Notes: a model not told the origin generated them from the sequence alone. Numbered from the stretch's first letter, positions 39,775-48,485 are shown. The stretch is 64,000 bases of DNA from Alphaproteobacteria bacterium (GCA_030054175.1 JASGCM010000001.1:186001-250000), one strand, 5' to 3'. A program made the numbers and translations.

Positions 39775-41294
39775 GCGGCCTCCTTGCGCCAGGCGCGTTG
39801 CACCTGCTCGACATCAGAAAATGGCAAGCGATCCGCACCGACTTCCTGATAAGTTTCATGTCCTTTGCCGGCGATCAACACCACATCATTGGCTTGGGCA
39901 CGGGCCAGAGTTTGCACGATCGCCAGCGCCCGGTCGACTTGAACTTGTGCGTTGGCTTGAGTGCTCAGACCCTGACGAATGTCCCGCACGATGGCCAGTG
40001 GGTCCTCGCTGCGAGGGTTGTCACTGGTCAGCACGATGTGATCGGCCAGGGACTGCGCAATTCGGCCCATTTCGGCGCGCTTGCCACGATCGCGATCACC
40101 GCCGCAACCAAAGACGCACCAAAGCTGCCCCCCCCGAACTTCGGCCAGGGGTCGCAGTGCCTGCAAAGCTTTGGCCAAGGCGTCGGGGGTGTGGGCATAG
40201 TCGACTACTGCCAAGGGAGCATGGTCGTGAGTCAAGGCCTGCATGCGACCCGGCACCGCCTGCAAATCGGCACAGGCCAAGCACGCGCGCTGAAAGTCAT
40301 GCCCCAGCGCACGCAAACCGGCAATCACCGCCAGCATATTGCGCACATTGTGTTCGCCCACCCAAGGGATGCTCATCTCATGGGTCACACTGCCTTCGCA
40401 CACGGTCAAGCGCTGGGTCCATTGGCCGTTGGCCCCCGGCAGCCAACGCACCTGCTCGGCGCGTAGATCGGCGTCGGCATGCAAACCATAGCTCAGAATG
40501 CGCAGATCAGGTCGGTTGCGGCGCAAATCGTCAACCAACTCCCGGCCCTTGGGGTCATCCAGTGCCACCACCGCGCACTGCAATTCGGGCCAGTCAAAGA
40601 GGCGTCGCTTGGCCTGCCAATAAGCAGACATGTCGCCGTGGTAGTCCAGGTGGTCTTGGGTGAAATTGGTGAACAGCGCAACCCGCACGCGGGTACCTTC
40701 CAGTCGCCCCTCTTCCAGACCGATGGAGGATGCTTCGATCACACAAGAACGCACGCCGGCTTGGACGAAATCGCGCAGAGCCCCTTGCAAGAGTACGGCA
40801 TCGGGTGTGGTCAGACCCGTGCTCATGCCCTGCAATTGAACATCGCGCCCCGGTGCGACCCGAACCTCACCCAAACCCAAGGTGCCCACCATGGCGCAGC
40901 GCTGCCCCAGACCGATCAGGGCTTGGGCCAACCACCATGCACAAGAGGTCTTGCCGTTGGTCCCGGTCAAGGCCAACACGTCCATCTTGAGGCTGGGATG
41001 CTCGTAGTAGCTCGATGCGATGTGACCGCTCGCCGACTTCAAGTCAGTATAAGTGGCGCAAGCTTGGGTCATGGCCATGCTGGCCATTTGCTGAAATCCT
41101 TTGGCTTCGAACAAACATGCCGCCGCCCCCATTTGCAAAGAGGCCTCAACGTGCCGACGACCATCGTGACGCGCGCCAGGCCAGGCAAGGAAGGCGTCGC
41201 CGGCAGCGACTTTTCGGCTGTCGGTATGCAAGCGTCGAGCACCCCTCTGGTGCAACCACTGGGCAACTTGGTCGGGTGTACTGAAGTGCTGCAT
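39771..41294 (-). CDS. murE: UDP-N-acetylmuramoyl-tripeptide synthetase (meso-diaminopimelate adding)
   Basis: A 507-residue Mur ligase. LTGTNGKTSCAWWLAQAL is the ATP loop, and FTQDHLDYHGDMSAYWQAK and DYAHTPDALAKALQAL are conserved. TSDNPRSEDP contains the DNPR motif that selects meso-diaminopimelate, so the peptidoglycan has the usual Gram-negative cross-link. The start shares one base with the ftsI stop. Confidence 0.98.
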   Translation of the reverse strand: MQHFSTPDQVAQWLHQRGARRLHTDSRKVAAGDAFLAWPGARHDGRRHVEASLQMGAAACLFEAKGFQQMASMAMTQACATYTDLKSASGHIASSYYEHPSLKMDVLALTGTNGKTSCAWWLAQALIGLGQRCAMVGTLGLGEVRVAPGRDVQLQGMSTGLTTPDAVLLQGALRDFVQAGVRSCVIEASSIGLEEGRLEGTRVRVALFTNFTQDHLDYHGDMSAYWQAKRRLFDWPELQCAVVALDDPKGRELVDDLRRNRPDLRILSYGLHADADLRAEQVRWLPGANGQWTQRLTVCEGSVTHEMSIPWVGEHNVRNMLAVIAGLRALGHDFQRACLACADLQAVPGRMQALTHDHAPLAVVDYAHTPDALAKALQALRPLAEVRGGQLWCVFGCGGDRDRGKRAEMGRIAQSLADHIVLTSDNPRSEDPLAIVRDIRQGLSTQANAQVQVDRALAIVQTLARAQANDVVLIAGKGHETYQEVGADRLPFSDVEQVQRAWRKEAA

Positions 41295-43030
41295 CAGAAC
41301 GACTCCGGCTCGGTACGGGCGATGACTTGCGGCTTGACTGTCATGTCAGGGGCCACGCCCATCATGCGCAAGGTCTGCTGCACGGTTTGGCTGAACACGG
41401 GGGCGGCCACGTCCCCGCCGTAGTATTTGCCATTGGTGGGTTCGTCGATCATCACCCCGACAGCGATGCGAGGCTGCTCAACCGGTGCCAGGCCAACAAA
41501 GAATCCACGGTATTTGCGGCCATAACCCTTGCCCTCTGCCTTGTGGGCGGTTCCGGTCTTGCCGCCGGTGGTGTACCCCACGGTTTGCGCTTTTTGCGCC
41601 GTGCCACCAGGTTGGGTCACGGTGTAGAGCATGCTGCGCACAGCATTGGCATGACGCACATTGATCACACGCTGGCCCGAAATCACTTCGTTCTCTGGGT
41701 GCTTGATCATCGAGACGGGCAGCATTACGCCTTCGCGAGCGAACAAGGTGTATGCATGGGTGAGCTGGAACAGACTGGTCGACAGGCCGTAGCCATAACT
41801 CATGGTCGCCTGCTCGATGGGGCGCCAGGTGTTGGGGGCACGCAGTTTGCCCGCCACTGCGCCGGGAAAAGGCACTTGGGGTTTTTGACCCAAACCAACT
41901 TGGGTGAACATCTCCCACATCGCCTGGGGCGGCATCTGCATAGCGATCTTGACAGTGCCCACGTTGCTGGATTTTTGGATGACTTCGTTGACCGATAACA
42001 CGCCATGCGGGTGTGCGTCACTGATGACGTGGCCGCCCATGGCCAACTTGCCGGGCGCGGTCTGAATGGGGGTCTCGGGCTTGACCAGATTGCGCTCAAG
42101 CGCCAAGGCAATGACAAAAGGTTTCATGGTCGAGCCAGGCTCGAAAGTATCGGTCAGCGCCCGATTTCTCAACTGCGATCCGCTGAGCGCGCCACGCTTA
42201 TCGGGCGAGTAGCTGGGGTAGTTGGCCAAAGCCAGGACCTCGCCACTTTGGACATCGAGCACCACCACACTCCCGGCGGCGGCCTTGTGCTCGAGGACTG
42301 CTTCGCGCAACTTCTGATAGGCGAAGAATTGAACCTTGCTGTCGATGCTGAGTTGAATGTCGTGACCGTCGATGGGCAACACGGTTTGGCCCATGTCCTC
42401 GACCACTTGCCCCAAACGGTTCTTGATGACGCGGCGGGTACCGTTCTTACCTGCCAATTTTTCATTGAAAGCCAGTTCTATGCCTTCTTGACCGATATTT
42501 TCCACGTTGGTGAAACCCACCACGTGCGCAGCGGCTTCGCCTTCGGGGTAGAGGCGTTTGTACTCTTTGCGCTCAAACACACCCTTGATGCCCAGCGCCT
42601 TGACTTCGCGGGCGATCTCCTCCCCAGCCAAGCGCTTGAGCCAAACAAAATTCTTTTCTTTGTCGCTGACGCGTTGCTGCAAATCGGTCAAGGGCATCTG
42701 CAACACTTTGGCCAAGGCAGCCAGTTTGCTCGGTTCGTCGTCCATGTCTTCCGGGCTGGCCCAGATGCTGGGCACGGGTACGCTGGAGGCCAGAATATGG
42801 CCACTGCGATCCAAAATTCGACCGCGGTTGGCCGGCAACTCCAGCGTGCGAACGAAGCGAACCGCCCCTTGGCGCTGAAAAAAATCATTTTCGATCAACT
42901 GCACATAGGCTGCACGACCGACCAAGCCCAGGAAACCCAAGGCAATACAGGCCACGACGAATTGGCTGCGCCAAACCGGCGTCTTCGAGGCCAGCAAGGG
43001 GCTGGATGTGTATTGGACGGAGCGCCTCAT
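41294..43030 (-). CDS. ftsI: Septal peptidoglycan transpeptidase FtsI (PBP3)
   Basis: A 578-residue class B penicillin-binding protein with one N-terminal membrane helix (QFVVACIALGFLGLVGRAAY). The pedestal domain holds ANRGRILDRSGHILASS. Catalytic motifs are STMK in FEPGSTMKPFVIA (nucleophile Ser), SSN in IQKSSNVGTVKIA and KTG in GGKTGTAHKAEG. It cross-links septal wall made by FtsW. Start overlaps the ftsL stop as ATGA. Confidence 0.98.
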   Translation of the reverse strand: MRRSVQYTSSPLLASKTPVWRSQFVVACIALGFLGLVGRAAYVQLIENDFFQRQGAVRFVRTLELPANRGRILDRSGHILASSVPVPSIWASPEDMDDEPSKLAALAKVLQMPLTDLQQRVSDKEKNFVWLKRLAGEEIAREVKALGIKGVFERKEYKRLYPEGEAAAHVVGFTNVENIGQEGIELAFNEKLAGKNGTRRVIKNRLGQVVEDMGQTVLPIDGHDIQLSIDSKVQFFAYQKLREAVLEHKAAAGSVVVLDVQSGEVLALANYPSYSPDKRGALSGSQLRNRALTDTFEPGSTMKPFVIALALERNLVKPETPIQTAPGKLAMGGHVISDAHPHGVLSVNEVIQKSSNVGTVKIAMQMPPQAMWEMFTQVGLGQKPQVPFPGAVAGKLRAPNTWRPIEQATMSYGYGLSTSLFQLTHAYTLFAREGVMLPVSMIKHPENEVISGQRVINVRHANAVRSMLYTVTQPGGTAQKAQTVGYTTGGKTGTAHKAEGKGYGRKYRGFFVGLAPVEQPRIAVGVMIDEPTNGKYYGGDVAAPVFSQTVQQTLRMMGVAPDMTVKPQVIARTEPESF

Positions 43031-43323
43031 GGCTGCCTCTCCGAAATCGCCGTGGTCTTGGCGGGGTCAGCGACATACACGGTGATGGCCGGCGAGATGG
43101 TACGCATGCCCAACTGCTCACGCGCCAATTTTTCCACCCTCAGAGGTGTAGCTTGCGTGCGGGCTTCCAAGTCCAGACGCTCGCGCTCAATTTCCAGCCG
43201 ACGCGCTTCGGCCCGCGCGCGGTCGATGTCGGTAGTGAGTTTGCGCGACTCGTATTGGGTGCGCACCAGCACGACCGAGATACCCAGGATCAACAGCAGC
43301 AAGAACAAGTGCACGCGCGTCAC
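43027..43323 (-). CDS. ftsL: Cell division protein FtsL
   Basis: A 98-residue bitopic protein that pairs with FtsB and activates FtsWI. A membrane helix ([20 protein letters not shown]) is followed by a coiled coil rich in Arg/Glu ([14 protein letters not shown]). I start at the GTG at 43323, which overlaps the rsmH stop as GTGA; the longer open frame upstream lies inside rsmH and has no FtsL features. A downstream GTG two codons later is also possible. Confidence 0.9.
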   Translation of the reverse strand: MTRVHLFLLLLILGISVVLVRTQYESRKLTTDIDRARAEARRLEIERERLDLEARTQATPLRVEKLAREQLGMRTISPAITVYVADPAKTTAISERQP

Positions 43324-44237
43324 ACGGGCACCTCGGTACGCTGGGCAATGCGCAGCAGGGCACTGCGCGAGCGGGGGTTGCGCGCCACTTCTTGGGCATC
43401 TGGGCGCATCCTCCCCAAGGCCTGTAGCAACAAGGGGCGACCACTGGCCCAAGGGGCGCGACGATCCACTTCAGCGCGCGAATGTTTCGCGATGAATTGT
43501 TTGACGATGCGGTCTTCCAGCGAGTGAAAACTGATGACTGCCAAACGTCCGCCCGGTTGCAAGATCTTCAATGCCCCCTCTAGCGCTTGTTCGAGCTCTT
43601 CAAGCTCGGCGTTGATGAAAATCCGAAAAGCCTGAAATGTCCGCGTTGCAGGGTCCTGGCCCGGCTCGCGGGTTTTGACCGCGCCAGCCACGAGCTGGGC
43701 CAATTCAGCGGTGCCTGCAGGAACGCCCCGCTCTTGTCGGCGAGCAACAATCGCCTTTGCAATTTGTGCAGCAAACCGTTCTTCGCCGTATTCACGAATG
43801 ACCTCCGCGATCTGGGCCTGCTCGGCCTGTTCGAGCCACTGCCGCACCGATCGACCGCGCGTGGTGTCCATGCGCATGTCCAGCGGTCCGTCGTGACGAA
43901 AAGAAAAACCCCGCTCCGGGTTGTCGATCTGTGGCGAGCTCACTCCAAGATCGAGCAAAACGCCAGCCACCGAAGATGCGGGCCATTCGCCCATCGCCGA
44001 GAAACCGCTGTGCCGAATCTCGAGCCTGGAATCTCCCCATGATTGCGCCACGCTGATCGCCTGCGCATCTTTGTCGAAAACAATCAAGCGACCCTGTGGC
44101 GAGAGTGCATTCAGAATCAATCTGCTGTGTCCACCGCGACCAAAGGTTCCGTCGATGTAAGTGCGGTCGGCTTGGATGCCCAATGCATCGACGGCTTGGT
44201 TCAATAAAACCGTGGTGTGTTGCCATGTCTCTTCCAC
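43320..44237 (-). CDS. rsmH: 16S rRNA (cytosine(1402)-N(4))-methyltransferase
   Basis: A 305-residue methyltransferase (MraW) acting on C1402 of 16S rRNA in the decoding site. [16 protein letters not shown] binds [36 protein letters not shown] and [15 protein letters not shown] are diagnostic. The first in-frame start near the homologous N-terminus is GTG at 44237 (then [11 protein letters not shown]), ten bases after the mraZ stop. Confidence 0.97.
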   Translation of the reverse strand: MEETWQHTTVLLNQAVDALGIQADRTYIDGTFGRGGHSRLILNALSPQGRLIVFDKDAQAISVAQSWGDSRLEIRHSGFSAMGEWPASSVAGVLLDLGVSSPQIDNPERGFSFRHDGPLDMRMDTTRGRSVRQWLEQAEQAQIAEVIREYGEERFAAQIAKAIVARRQERGVPAGTAELAQLVAGAVKTREPGQDPATRTFQAFRIFINAELEELEQALEGALKILQPGGRLAVISFHSLEDRIVKQFIAKHSRAEVDRRAPWASGRPLLLQALGRMRPDAQEVARNPRSRSALLRIAQRTEVPV

Positions 44238-44247
44238 GCATGCGCTT

Positions 44248-44676
44248 TCAGAATGAAAATTCCTTGAACACGTCCGGCATATCGCCCTGCATGGCCTGCT
44301 CTTCCTGCGCTTCGTAGGTGGCCTTGTCCCACAACTCGAAATGATTGCCCATGCCAAGCAGCATGGTGTCTTTCTCGATGCCTGCGGCGGCACGCAACTC
44401 GGGCGAGATCAACACGCGGCCGGTGCCATCCATCTCGACATCCATCGCATTGCCCAAAAAGATGCGCTTCCACCACTGCGCACTCATCGGCAAGGCGGCG
44501 ATGCGGGCACGGAACTGCTCCCACTCGGGACGAGGGAACACCATCAGGCAACCATGAGGATGACGGGTGAGGGTCAATTGTCCGGACGCAGTGGCGCTGA
44601 GCACCTCGCGATGGCGGGTAGGCACAGACAAACGCCCCTTGGCGTCCAGAATGAGCGAAGATGCACCCTGAAACAA
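44248..44676 (-). CDS. mraZ: Transcriptional regulator MraZ
   Basis: A 142-residue protein with two AbrB-like halves, forming ring-shaped oligomers that bind repeats in front of the dcw cluster and usually repress it. [22 protein letters not shown] and its counterpart [20 protein letters not shown] carry the two DxxGR signatures. Homology places the start at TTG 44676, after an AGGGGTAGG tract. First gene of the cluster; the box array is 48-78 bases upstream. Confidence 0.96.
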   Translation of the reverse strand: MFQGASSLILDAKGRLSVPTRHREVLSATASGQLTLTRHPHGCLMVFPRPEWEQFRARIAALPMSAQWWKRIFLGNAMDVEMDGTGRVLISPELRAAAGIEKDTMLLGMGNHFELWDKATYEAQEEQAMQGDMPDVFKEFSF

Positions 44677-44723
44677 AACCTACCCCTTTGATCAACTTGG
44701 TGCAACATGAGGAAAGTAATAAT

Positions 44724-44756
44724 CACTTTTCACCACTTTTTTGCACTTTTTTGCAC
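44724..44756 (-). promoter_or_regulatory. MraZ box array (four repeats, 10-base period)
   Basis: On the minus strand GTG occurs four times exactly 10 bases apart (plus-strand CAC at 44724, 44734, 44744 and 44754). Three of the four are preceded by an A run, giving AAAAGTG-type repeats. Known MraZ operators are short GTG/TGGG-containing repeats with a 10-base period (AAAGTG-type in Mollicutes, TGGG-type in E. coli). The array begins at the predicted -10 box and extends into the leader. Confidence 0.75.
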
Positions 44757-44782
44757 TGTATCAGGATTTCAATCCCATGCAA
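44755..44782 (-). promoter_or_regulatory. Predicted promoter of the dcw cluster
   Basis: On the minus strand TTGCAT (44782-44777) and TACAGT (44760-44755) are 16 bases apart. The -10 box overlaps the first MraZ box, so bound MraZ would block polymerase. A run of eight G (44783-44790 on the plus strand) lies just upstream. Sequence prediction only. Confidence 0.5.
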
Positions 44783-44831
44783 GGGGGGGGTACATATTTT
44801 TTCAATGAAATCAAGGACTTAGATTAATGAT

Positions 44832-44847
44832 TCGAAAAATTTTTCGA
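44832..44847. repeat. Perfect 16-base AT-rich palindrome upstream of the dcw promoter
   Basis: TCGAAAAATTTTTCGA, a perfect inverted repeat with no loop, about 50 bases upstream of the predicted dcw -35 box. It could be a binding site for a dimeric regulator; nothing else identifies it. The 328-base gap 44677-45004 otherwise holds the MraZ boxes, the promoter and the terminator of the DksA-like gene. Confidence 0.7.
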
Positions 44848-44927
44848 TCAAAAATATGAGTAAAATGAAGCACTTAGAGAAAGATCGTGATGTGGTGCAT
44901 GAATAAATCCGGCTTGAGTGCCAGGCG

Positions 44928-44954
44928 AAAAAAAGCCCATCTGATCGGATGAGC
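44928..44954 (-). terminator. Rho-independent terminator after the DksA-like gene
   Basis: On the minus strand GCTCATC, loop CGATCA, GATGGGC (one G-T pair) followed by seven T. It separates the DksA-like gene from the dcw promoter. A second hairpin, GGGCCG/CGGCCC at about 44972-44991, lies between it and the stop codon. Confidence 0.8.
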
Positions 44955-45004
44955 CTGAGAAATGAGCCTGTGGGCCGCGATGAAACGGCCCGCCAGTGAG
45001 TGCT

Positions 45005-45985
45005 TTAATCTCCAAACATTTTTTGCTTCAACTCGCGGCGTTGCTGTGCTTCCAGGGACAGAGTGGCGGTGGGGCGGGCCAGTAAACGTGCGACGCCGAT
45101 GGGCTCGCCGGTTTCATCACAGTAGCCGTAATCGCGCTGATCAATGCGCTGAATCGATTGCTCGATTTTTTTCAGCAATTTGCGTTCACGGTCGCGCGTG
45201 CGCAGCTCCAGAGAGTGCTCTTCCTCAATGGTGGCGCGGTCGGCCGGGTCAGGAACAATGACGGTGTCTTCACGCAGGTGTTCGGTGGTCTCACCGGCGT
45301 TGGCCAAAATGTCGCGCTTGAGCGCTTGCAATTTCAGCCGGAAAAAGGCCATTTGCGTGTCGTTCATATAGTCGTTATCCGACATCGACAGTACTTCCTC
45401 ATCGGTGAGTTCTTCGACTGGTTTTTTCTTCCAGTTGTTGGCCAGTTTAGGGTCTTTTTTAGGGATGACGGGAACTAATGTAGGCATACGAATTTCGGTG
45501 TCCGGGCCAAAGCTGGCTTTGGCAGGGTTAGAAAAAGGAATGGTGCTGGGCGGCGGAGGCACGCCAGCGGCCGCTTTGGCGGCACGCCCAGTGAATTTAC
45601 GGGTTGCATCGGCCCAGGCGACAGCGGGCGACGTAGGTGCAGCCACCGGTTTGGTGACAGGGAGGGCAGCCGCTTTGGCGGCCTTGGGTGTCACGGCCTG
45701 TACCGCGGGCTTGGCAGGAGCTTTTCCGACCGGCTTGGCAACGGGTTTGGCCGCAACCTGGGCGGCTTTCTTGGCCACCGGTTTGGGAGCGGGCTTGGTG
45801 GCCTTCTTGGCGACTGGTTTGGCTACCGGCTTGGCCACCTTTTTGGCGACTGGTTTGGCTACCGGCTTGGCCGCCTTTTTGGCGACTGGCTTGGCGACTG
45901 GCATTTTAAGCGTTTTTTGATTGGCAGCCGCTTTGGCCGCAGGCTTGGCTGCGGTCTTGGTGTTGCTTTTGGGGCTGGCTTTCAC
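45005..45985 (-). CDS. DksA/TraR-family protein with long Lys-Ala-Pro-rich N-terminal tail
   Basis: A 326-residue protein. Residues from about 185 to the end resemble DksA, which binds the secondary channel of RNA polymerase and works with ppGpp: coiled coil TQMAFFRLKLQALKRDIL, then RDYGYCDETGEPIGVARLLA. Only the first of the four zinc-finger cysteines remains, as in the non-zinc DksA form of alpha- and betaproteobacteria. The first 130 residues repeat PVAKPVAKKAAK-like units, like histone H1 or AlgP tails that bind nucleic acid. GAGGAG sits seven bases before the GTG at 45985, favouring that start over the upstream GTG. A COG0523 GTPase gene precedes it. Confidence 0.88.
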   Translation of the reverse strand: MKASPKSNTKTAAKPAAKAAANQKTLKMPVAKPVAKKAAKPVAKPVAKKVAKPVAKPVAKKATKPAPKPVAKKAAQVAAKPVAKPVGKAPAKPAVQAVTPKAAKAAALPVTKPVAAPTSPAVAWADATRKFTGRAAKAAAGVPPPPSTIPFSNPAKASFGPDTEIRMPTLVPVIPKKDPKLANNWKKKPVEELTDEEVLSMSDNDYMNDTQMAFFRLKLQALKRDILANAGETTEHLREDTVIVPDPADRATIEEEHSLELRTRDRERKLLKKIEQSIQRIDQRDYGYCDETGEPIGVARLLARPTATLSLEAQQRRELKQKMFGD

Positions 45986-46009
45986 GTGCGGTCTCCTCAC
46001 GTTGGGGGC

Positions 46010-46053
46010 GCTTCACCCCCAGGGTGAAGCAAAATCCATTGCCTGAGCAATGG
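46010..46053 (-). terminator. Two hairpins between the COG0523 gene and the DksA-like gene
   Basis: On the minus strand CCATTGC-TCAG-GCAATGG followed by ATTTT (46053-46036) could end transcription of the GTPase gene. A second hairpin, GCTTCACCC and GGGTGAAGC around three bases (46010-46030), lies just before the DksA-like leader and has no T run. The first is a weak terminator candidate; the second is of unknown role. Confidence 0.5.
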
Positions 46054-46074
46054 CAAGTGGCGCGCGGATTTTAC

Positions 46075-47130
46075 TCAGTTCAAGCACTGTTCCAAACCCT
46101 GCAGGAAAATATCTTTCGGTAGTTCGATGCCAATGAACACCATTTTGCTCATGCGGGGCTCGTTTTTGACCCATTCCGGCCCCAAATCGCTGCCCATGAG
46201 TTGGTGCACCCCCTGGAAAATCACCTTGCGCTCGGTGCCTTTCATGTGCAAGACCCCTTTGTAGCGCAACATGCGAGGGCCATAGACGTTGACCATGGCA
46301 CCCAGGAAATCCTCTAATTTGGCGGGATCAAACGGCCTGACGGCCTTGAAGACGAAGCTTTTCACATCGTCGTCATGGTGGTGATGGTGACCATGTTCGT
46401 GCTGGTGAGATGGGTGATCGCAGTGCTCGCCATGTGCATGGTCATGATGGTCATGATGCTCGTGTCCGTGTCCGTCGCCAGACAGGAATTCGGGGTCGAT
46501 GTCGAGTTTGGCATTCAGATTGAAGCCACGCAGGTCAAAAACCTCGGAAATCGACACCTCACCGAAATGCACTGAGCGTTGGGGTGCGCGGGGGTTCATG
46601 TGCTTGAGACGGTGCTGCAGGGCGTCGAGTTCGGCGCTGCTGACCAGGTCGGCCTTGCTGATGAAAATCTGATCGGCAAAACCCACTTGGCGGCGGGCTT
46701 CCTGCCGATCGTTCAGCTGCTGGGCCGCATGTTTTGCGTCCACCAGCGTCAGGATCGAGTCGAGGAGGAAACTCTCGGCGACTTCGTCGTCCATGAAAAA
46801 GGTCTGCGCAACCGGACCGGGATCGGCCAACCCGGTGGTCTCAATGACCACACGGTCAAAGTCGAGCTCTCCCTTGCGCTTTTTCGCCGCCAGATCTTGC
46901 AAAGTGGTGCGCAAATCTTCGCGGATGGTGCAGCACACGCAACCGTTGCTCATCTGGATGATTTGTTCCTTGGTTTCGGTCACCAGAATGTCGTTGTCGA
47001 TGTTCTCTTCGCCGAACTCGTTTTCGATGACGGCGATTTTTTGGCCATGGGCCTCGGACAAAACTCTTTTCAGCAAGGTCGTCTTGCCCGAACCGAGGAA
47101 ACCGGTGAGGATGGTGGCAGGTATCAGCAT
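46075..47130 (-). CDS. COG0523 (CobW/YjiA/ZigA-like) metal-handling GTPase
   Basis: A 351-residue G3E-family GTPase. Walker A is GFLGSGKTTLL (residues 10-20); the hallmark metal-binding CxCC lies in NGCVCCTIRED; ETTGLADPGPV is the Walker B/switch region and SKADL the guanine motif. A loop at about residues 218-252 has more than 15 histidines, suggesting zinc, nickel or cobalt binding. The C-terminal CobW_C domain spans from about VKSFVFKAVRPFD. Family members deliver metals to client proteins; the metal cannot be told from sequence. No Zur site was identified upstream; instead the dispersed palindrome pair lies there. Confidence 0.92.
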   Translation of the reverse strand: MLIPATILTGFLGSGKTTLLKRVLSEAHGQKIAVIENEFGEENIDNDILVTETKEQIIQMSNGCVCCTIREDLRTTLQDLAAKKRKGELDFDRVVIETTGLADPGPVAQTFFMDDEVAESFLLDSILTLVDAKHAAQQLNDRQEARRQVGFADQIFISKADLVSSAELDALQHRLKHMNPRAPQRSVHFGEVSISEVFDLRGFNLNAKLDIDPEFLSGDGHGHEHHDHHDHAHGEHCDHPSHQHEHGHHHHHDDDVKSFVFKAVRPFDPAKLEDFLGAMVNVYGPRMLRYKGVLHMKGTERKVIFQGVHQLMGSDLGPEWVKNEPRMSKMVFIGIELPKDIFLQGLEQCLN

Positions 47131-47150
47131 GGTTGGAATTGTAGGTGCTT

Positions 47151-47226
47151 GCAGAAATTGGGGTCAGACCCCAATTAATGGCATTAATTGGGGTCTGACC
47201 CCAATTTCTGTGACCCCAATTTCTGC
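47151..47226. repeat. Dispersed palindrome, copies 2 and 3 in head-to-head arrangement
   Basis: Two copies of the ATTGGGGTC-N-GACCCCAAT element (47156-47176 and 47187-47207) face each other, giving a nested inverted repeat of about 29-base arms across 47152-47210. A third partial copy (GACCCCAATTTCTGC) follows at 47212-47226. It fills most of the 101-base gap between the divergently unrelated ends of rlmI and the start of the COG0523 gene. Such paired units resemble bacterial REP/BIME elements. Confidence 0.85.
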
Positions 47227-47231
47227 AAGGC

Positions 47232-48449
47232 TTATTTTTTGACGACGACCAAGCCCTTGAGGTATTCGCCCTCGGGGAATTGGATGGTCATGGGATGGTC
47301 AGGGGCACCTTGCATGCGCTCGGAGATATAGCCATCGACACCCGCATCGGTGCCAGCCGAGGCGACGATTTTGTGAAACAACTCGACGCCGATGCCACCC
47401 GAGCAACTGTAAGTGAAGAGCACCCCGCCGGGCTCCAGAATTTTGAAGGCCAGTCGGTTGATGTCTTTGTAAGCGCGCGCAGCCCGATCGGCATGTGCCG
47501 CGGTGGGCGCGAATTTGGGCGGGTCGAGGACGATGGCGTCAAAGGTGCGTCCCTCTTGGTGAAAACGGCGCAGGCTTTGATTGACGTCTGCGTCGAGGAA
47601 CTCGGCGTGATGGGGGTCGAATCCGTTGAGGACTGCATGGTCACGGGCGCGCTCGATGGCCGGTCCGGACGAGTCGATCGAAGTGACTTTACCCCCTCTG
47701 TCCAAGGATCCCCCGGCACGCATGCCTTGCAAGGCGGCGATGGTAAAGCCACCGGTGTAGCAATAGCAATTGAGCACGCGCATGAAGCCTAACCGGCGAG
47801 CGTATTGAGCGAATTTATGACGGCTGTCGCGTTGGTCCAGGTAAAAGCCAGTTTTGTGGCCTTGTGCCACATCCAAGGTCAGCTGCCAATCGTGCTCGCG
47901 CAGGCGCACTTCGGTATGGCCGTCGTCGTTGGGGCCGAGACGCAGCCAGCCGCTGACGGGCTCGAGGCCTTCCAGTGTGCGCACGCCCGAATCGGAGCGC
48001 TCGTATAAGCGGGTGGTTCCGGTGAGTTCCAGCAACAAATCGGCCAAGGTATTTTTCCAACGCTCGGTGCCGCTCGAGAGAAACTGCGCAACCAAGGTGG
48101 CGCCGTAGCGGTCGACAATCAGTCCGGGCAAACCGTCGACCTCACCGTGCACCAGTCGCATTCCATCGCTTTGAATGTCAAAGCGTTGCCGCGCCGCAAT
48201 GGCGCTTTGAAGAGTCTGTCGAAAATAATCGGCGTCGATGCGTTGTTCAGGCTCAAAGCTCCAAATGCGGGCTTTAATGCGCGAGCTGGGGCTGTAGGCG
48301 GCCCAGCCCAAGAATTGCCCGGTATCAGACTCGACCCGCACAGTTTCGCCCAAATCGGCGCTGCCTTTGGCGATGGCGCTGTCGTAAATCCAGGGGTGAC
48401 GGCGCAGCGCTGAGCGCTCTTTGCCGGGTTTGAGTCTGAGGATCTTCAT
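47232..48449 (-). CDS. rlmI: 23S rRNA (cytosine(1962)-C(5))-methyltransferase RlmI-like
   Basis: A 405-residue methyltransferase of COG1092. The N-terminal PUA domain (MKILRLKPGKERSALRRHPW) binds RNA, a linker domain follows, and the Rossmann domain has LNCYCYTGGFTIAAL (SAM loop) and VLDPPKFAP, the NPPY-like motif, here DPPKF. YSCSGGIG supplies the conserved cysteine. Family matches E. coli RlmI in length (396). Confidence 0.93.
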   Translation of the reverse strand: MKILRLKPGKERSALRRHPWIYDSAIAKGSADLGETVRVESDTGQFLGWAAYSPSSRIKARIWSFEPEQRIDADYFRQTLQSAIAARQRFDIQSDGMRLVHGEVDGLPGLIVDRYGATLVAQFLSSGTERWKNTLADLLLELTGTTRLYERSDSGVRTLEGLEPVSGWLRLGPNDDGHTEVRLREHDWQLTLDVAQGHKTGFYLDQRDSRHKFAQYARRLGFMRVLNCYCYTGGFTIAALQGMRAGGSLDRGGKVTSIDSSGPAIERARDHAVLNGFDPHHAEFLDADVNQSLRRFHQEGRTFDAIVLDPPKFAPTAAHADRAARAYKDINRLAFKILEPGGVLFTYSCSGGIGVELFHKIVASAGTDAGVDGYISERMQGAPDHPMTIQFPEGEYLKGLVVVKK

Positions 48450-48485
48450 GCCCCGATTGTCCCCGATCAGGGGCCTGGCCCGAGT

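Noticed and set aside
45720-45910. Short tandem repeats that might look like a CRISPR or satellite
   Set aside because: They are the codons for the PVAKPVAKK-type repeats of the DksA-like protein, in frame and without spacers.
46370-46480. Low-complexity CAT/CAC-rich stretch
   Set aside because: It encodes the histidine-rich metal loop of the COG0523 GTPase.
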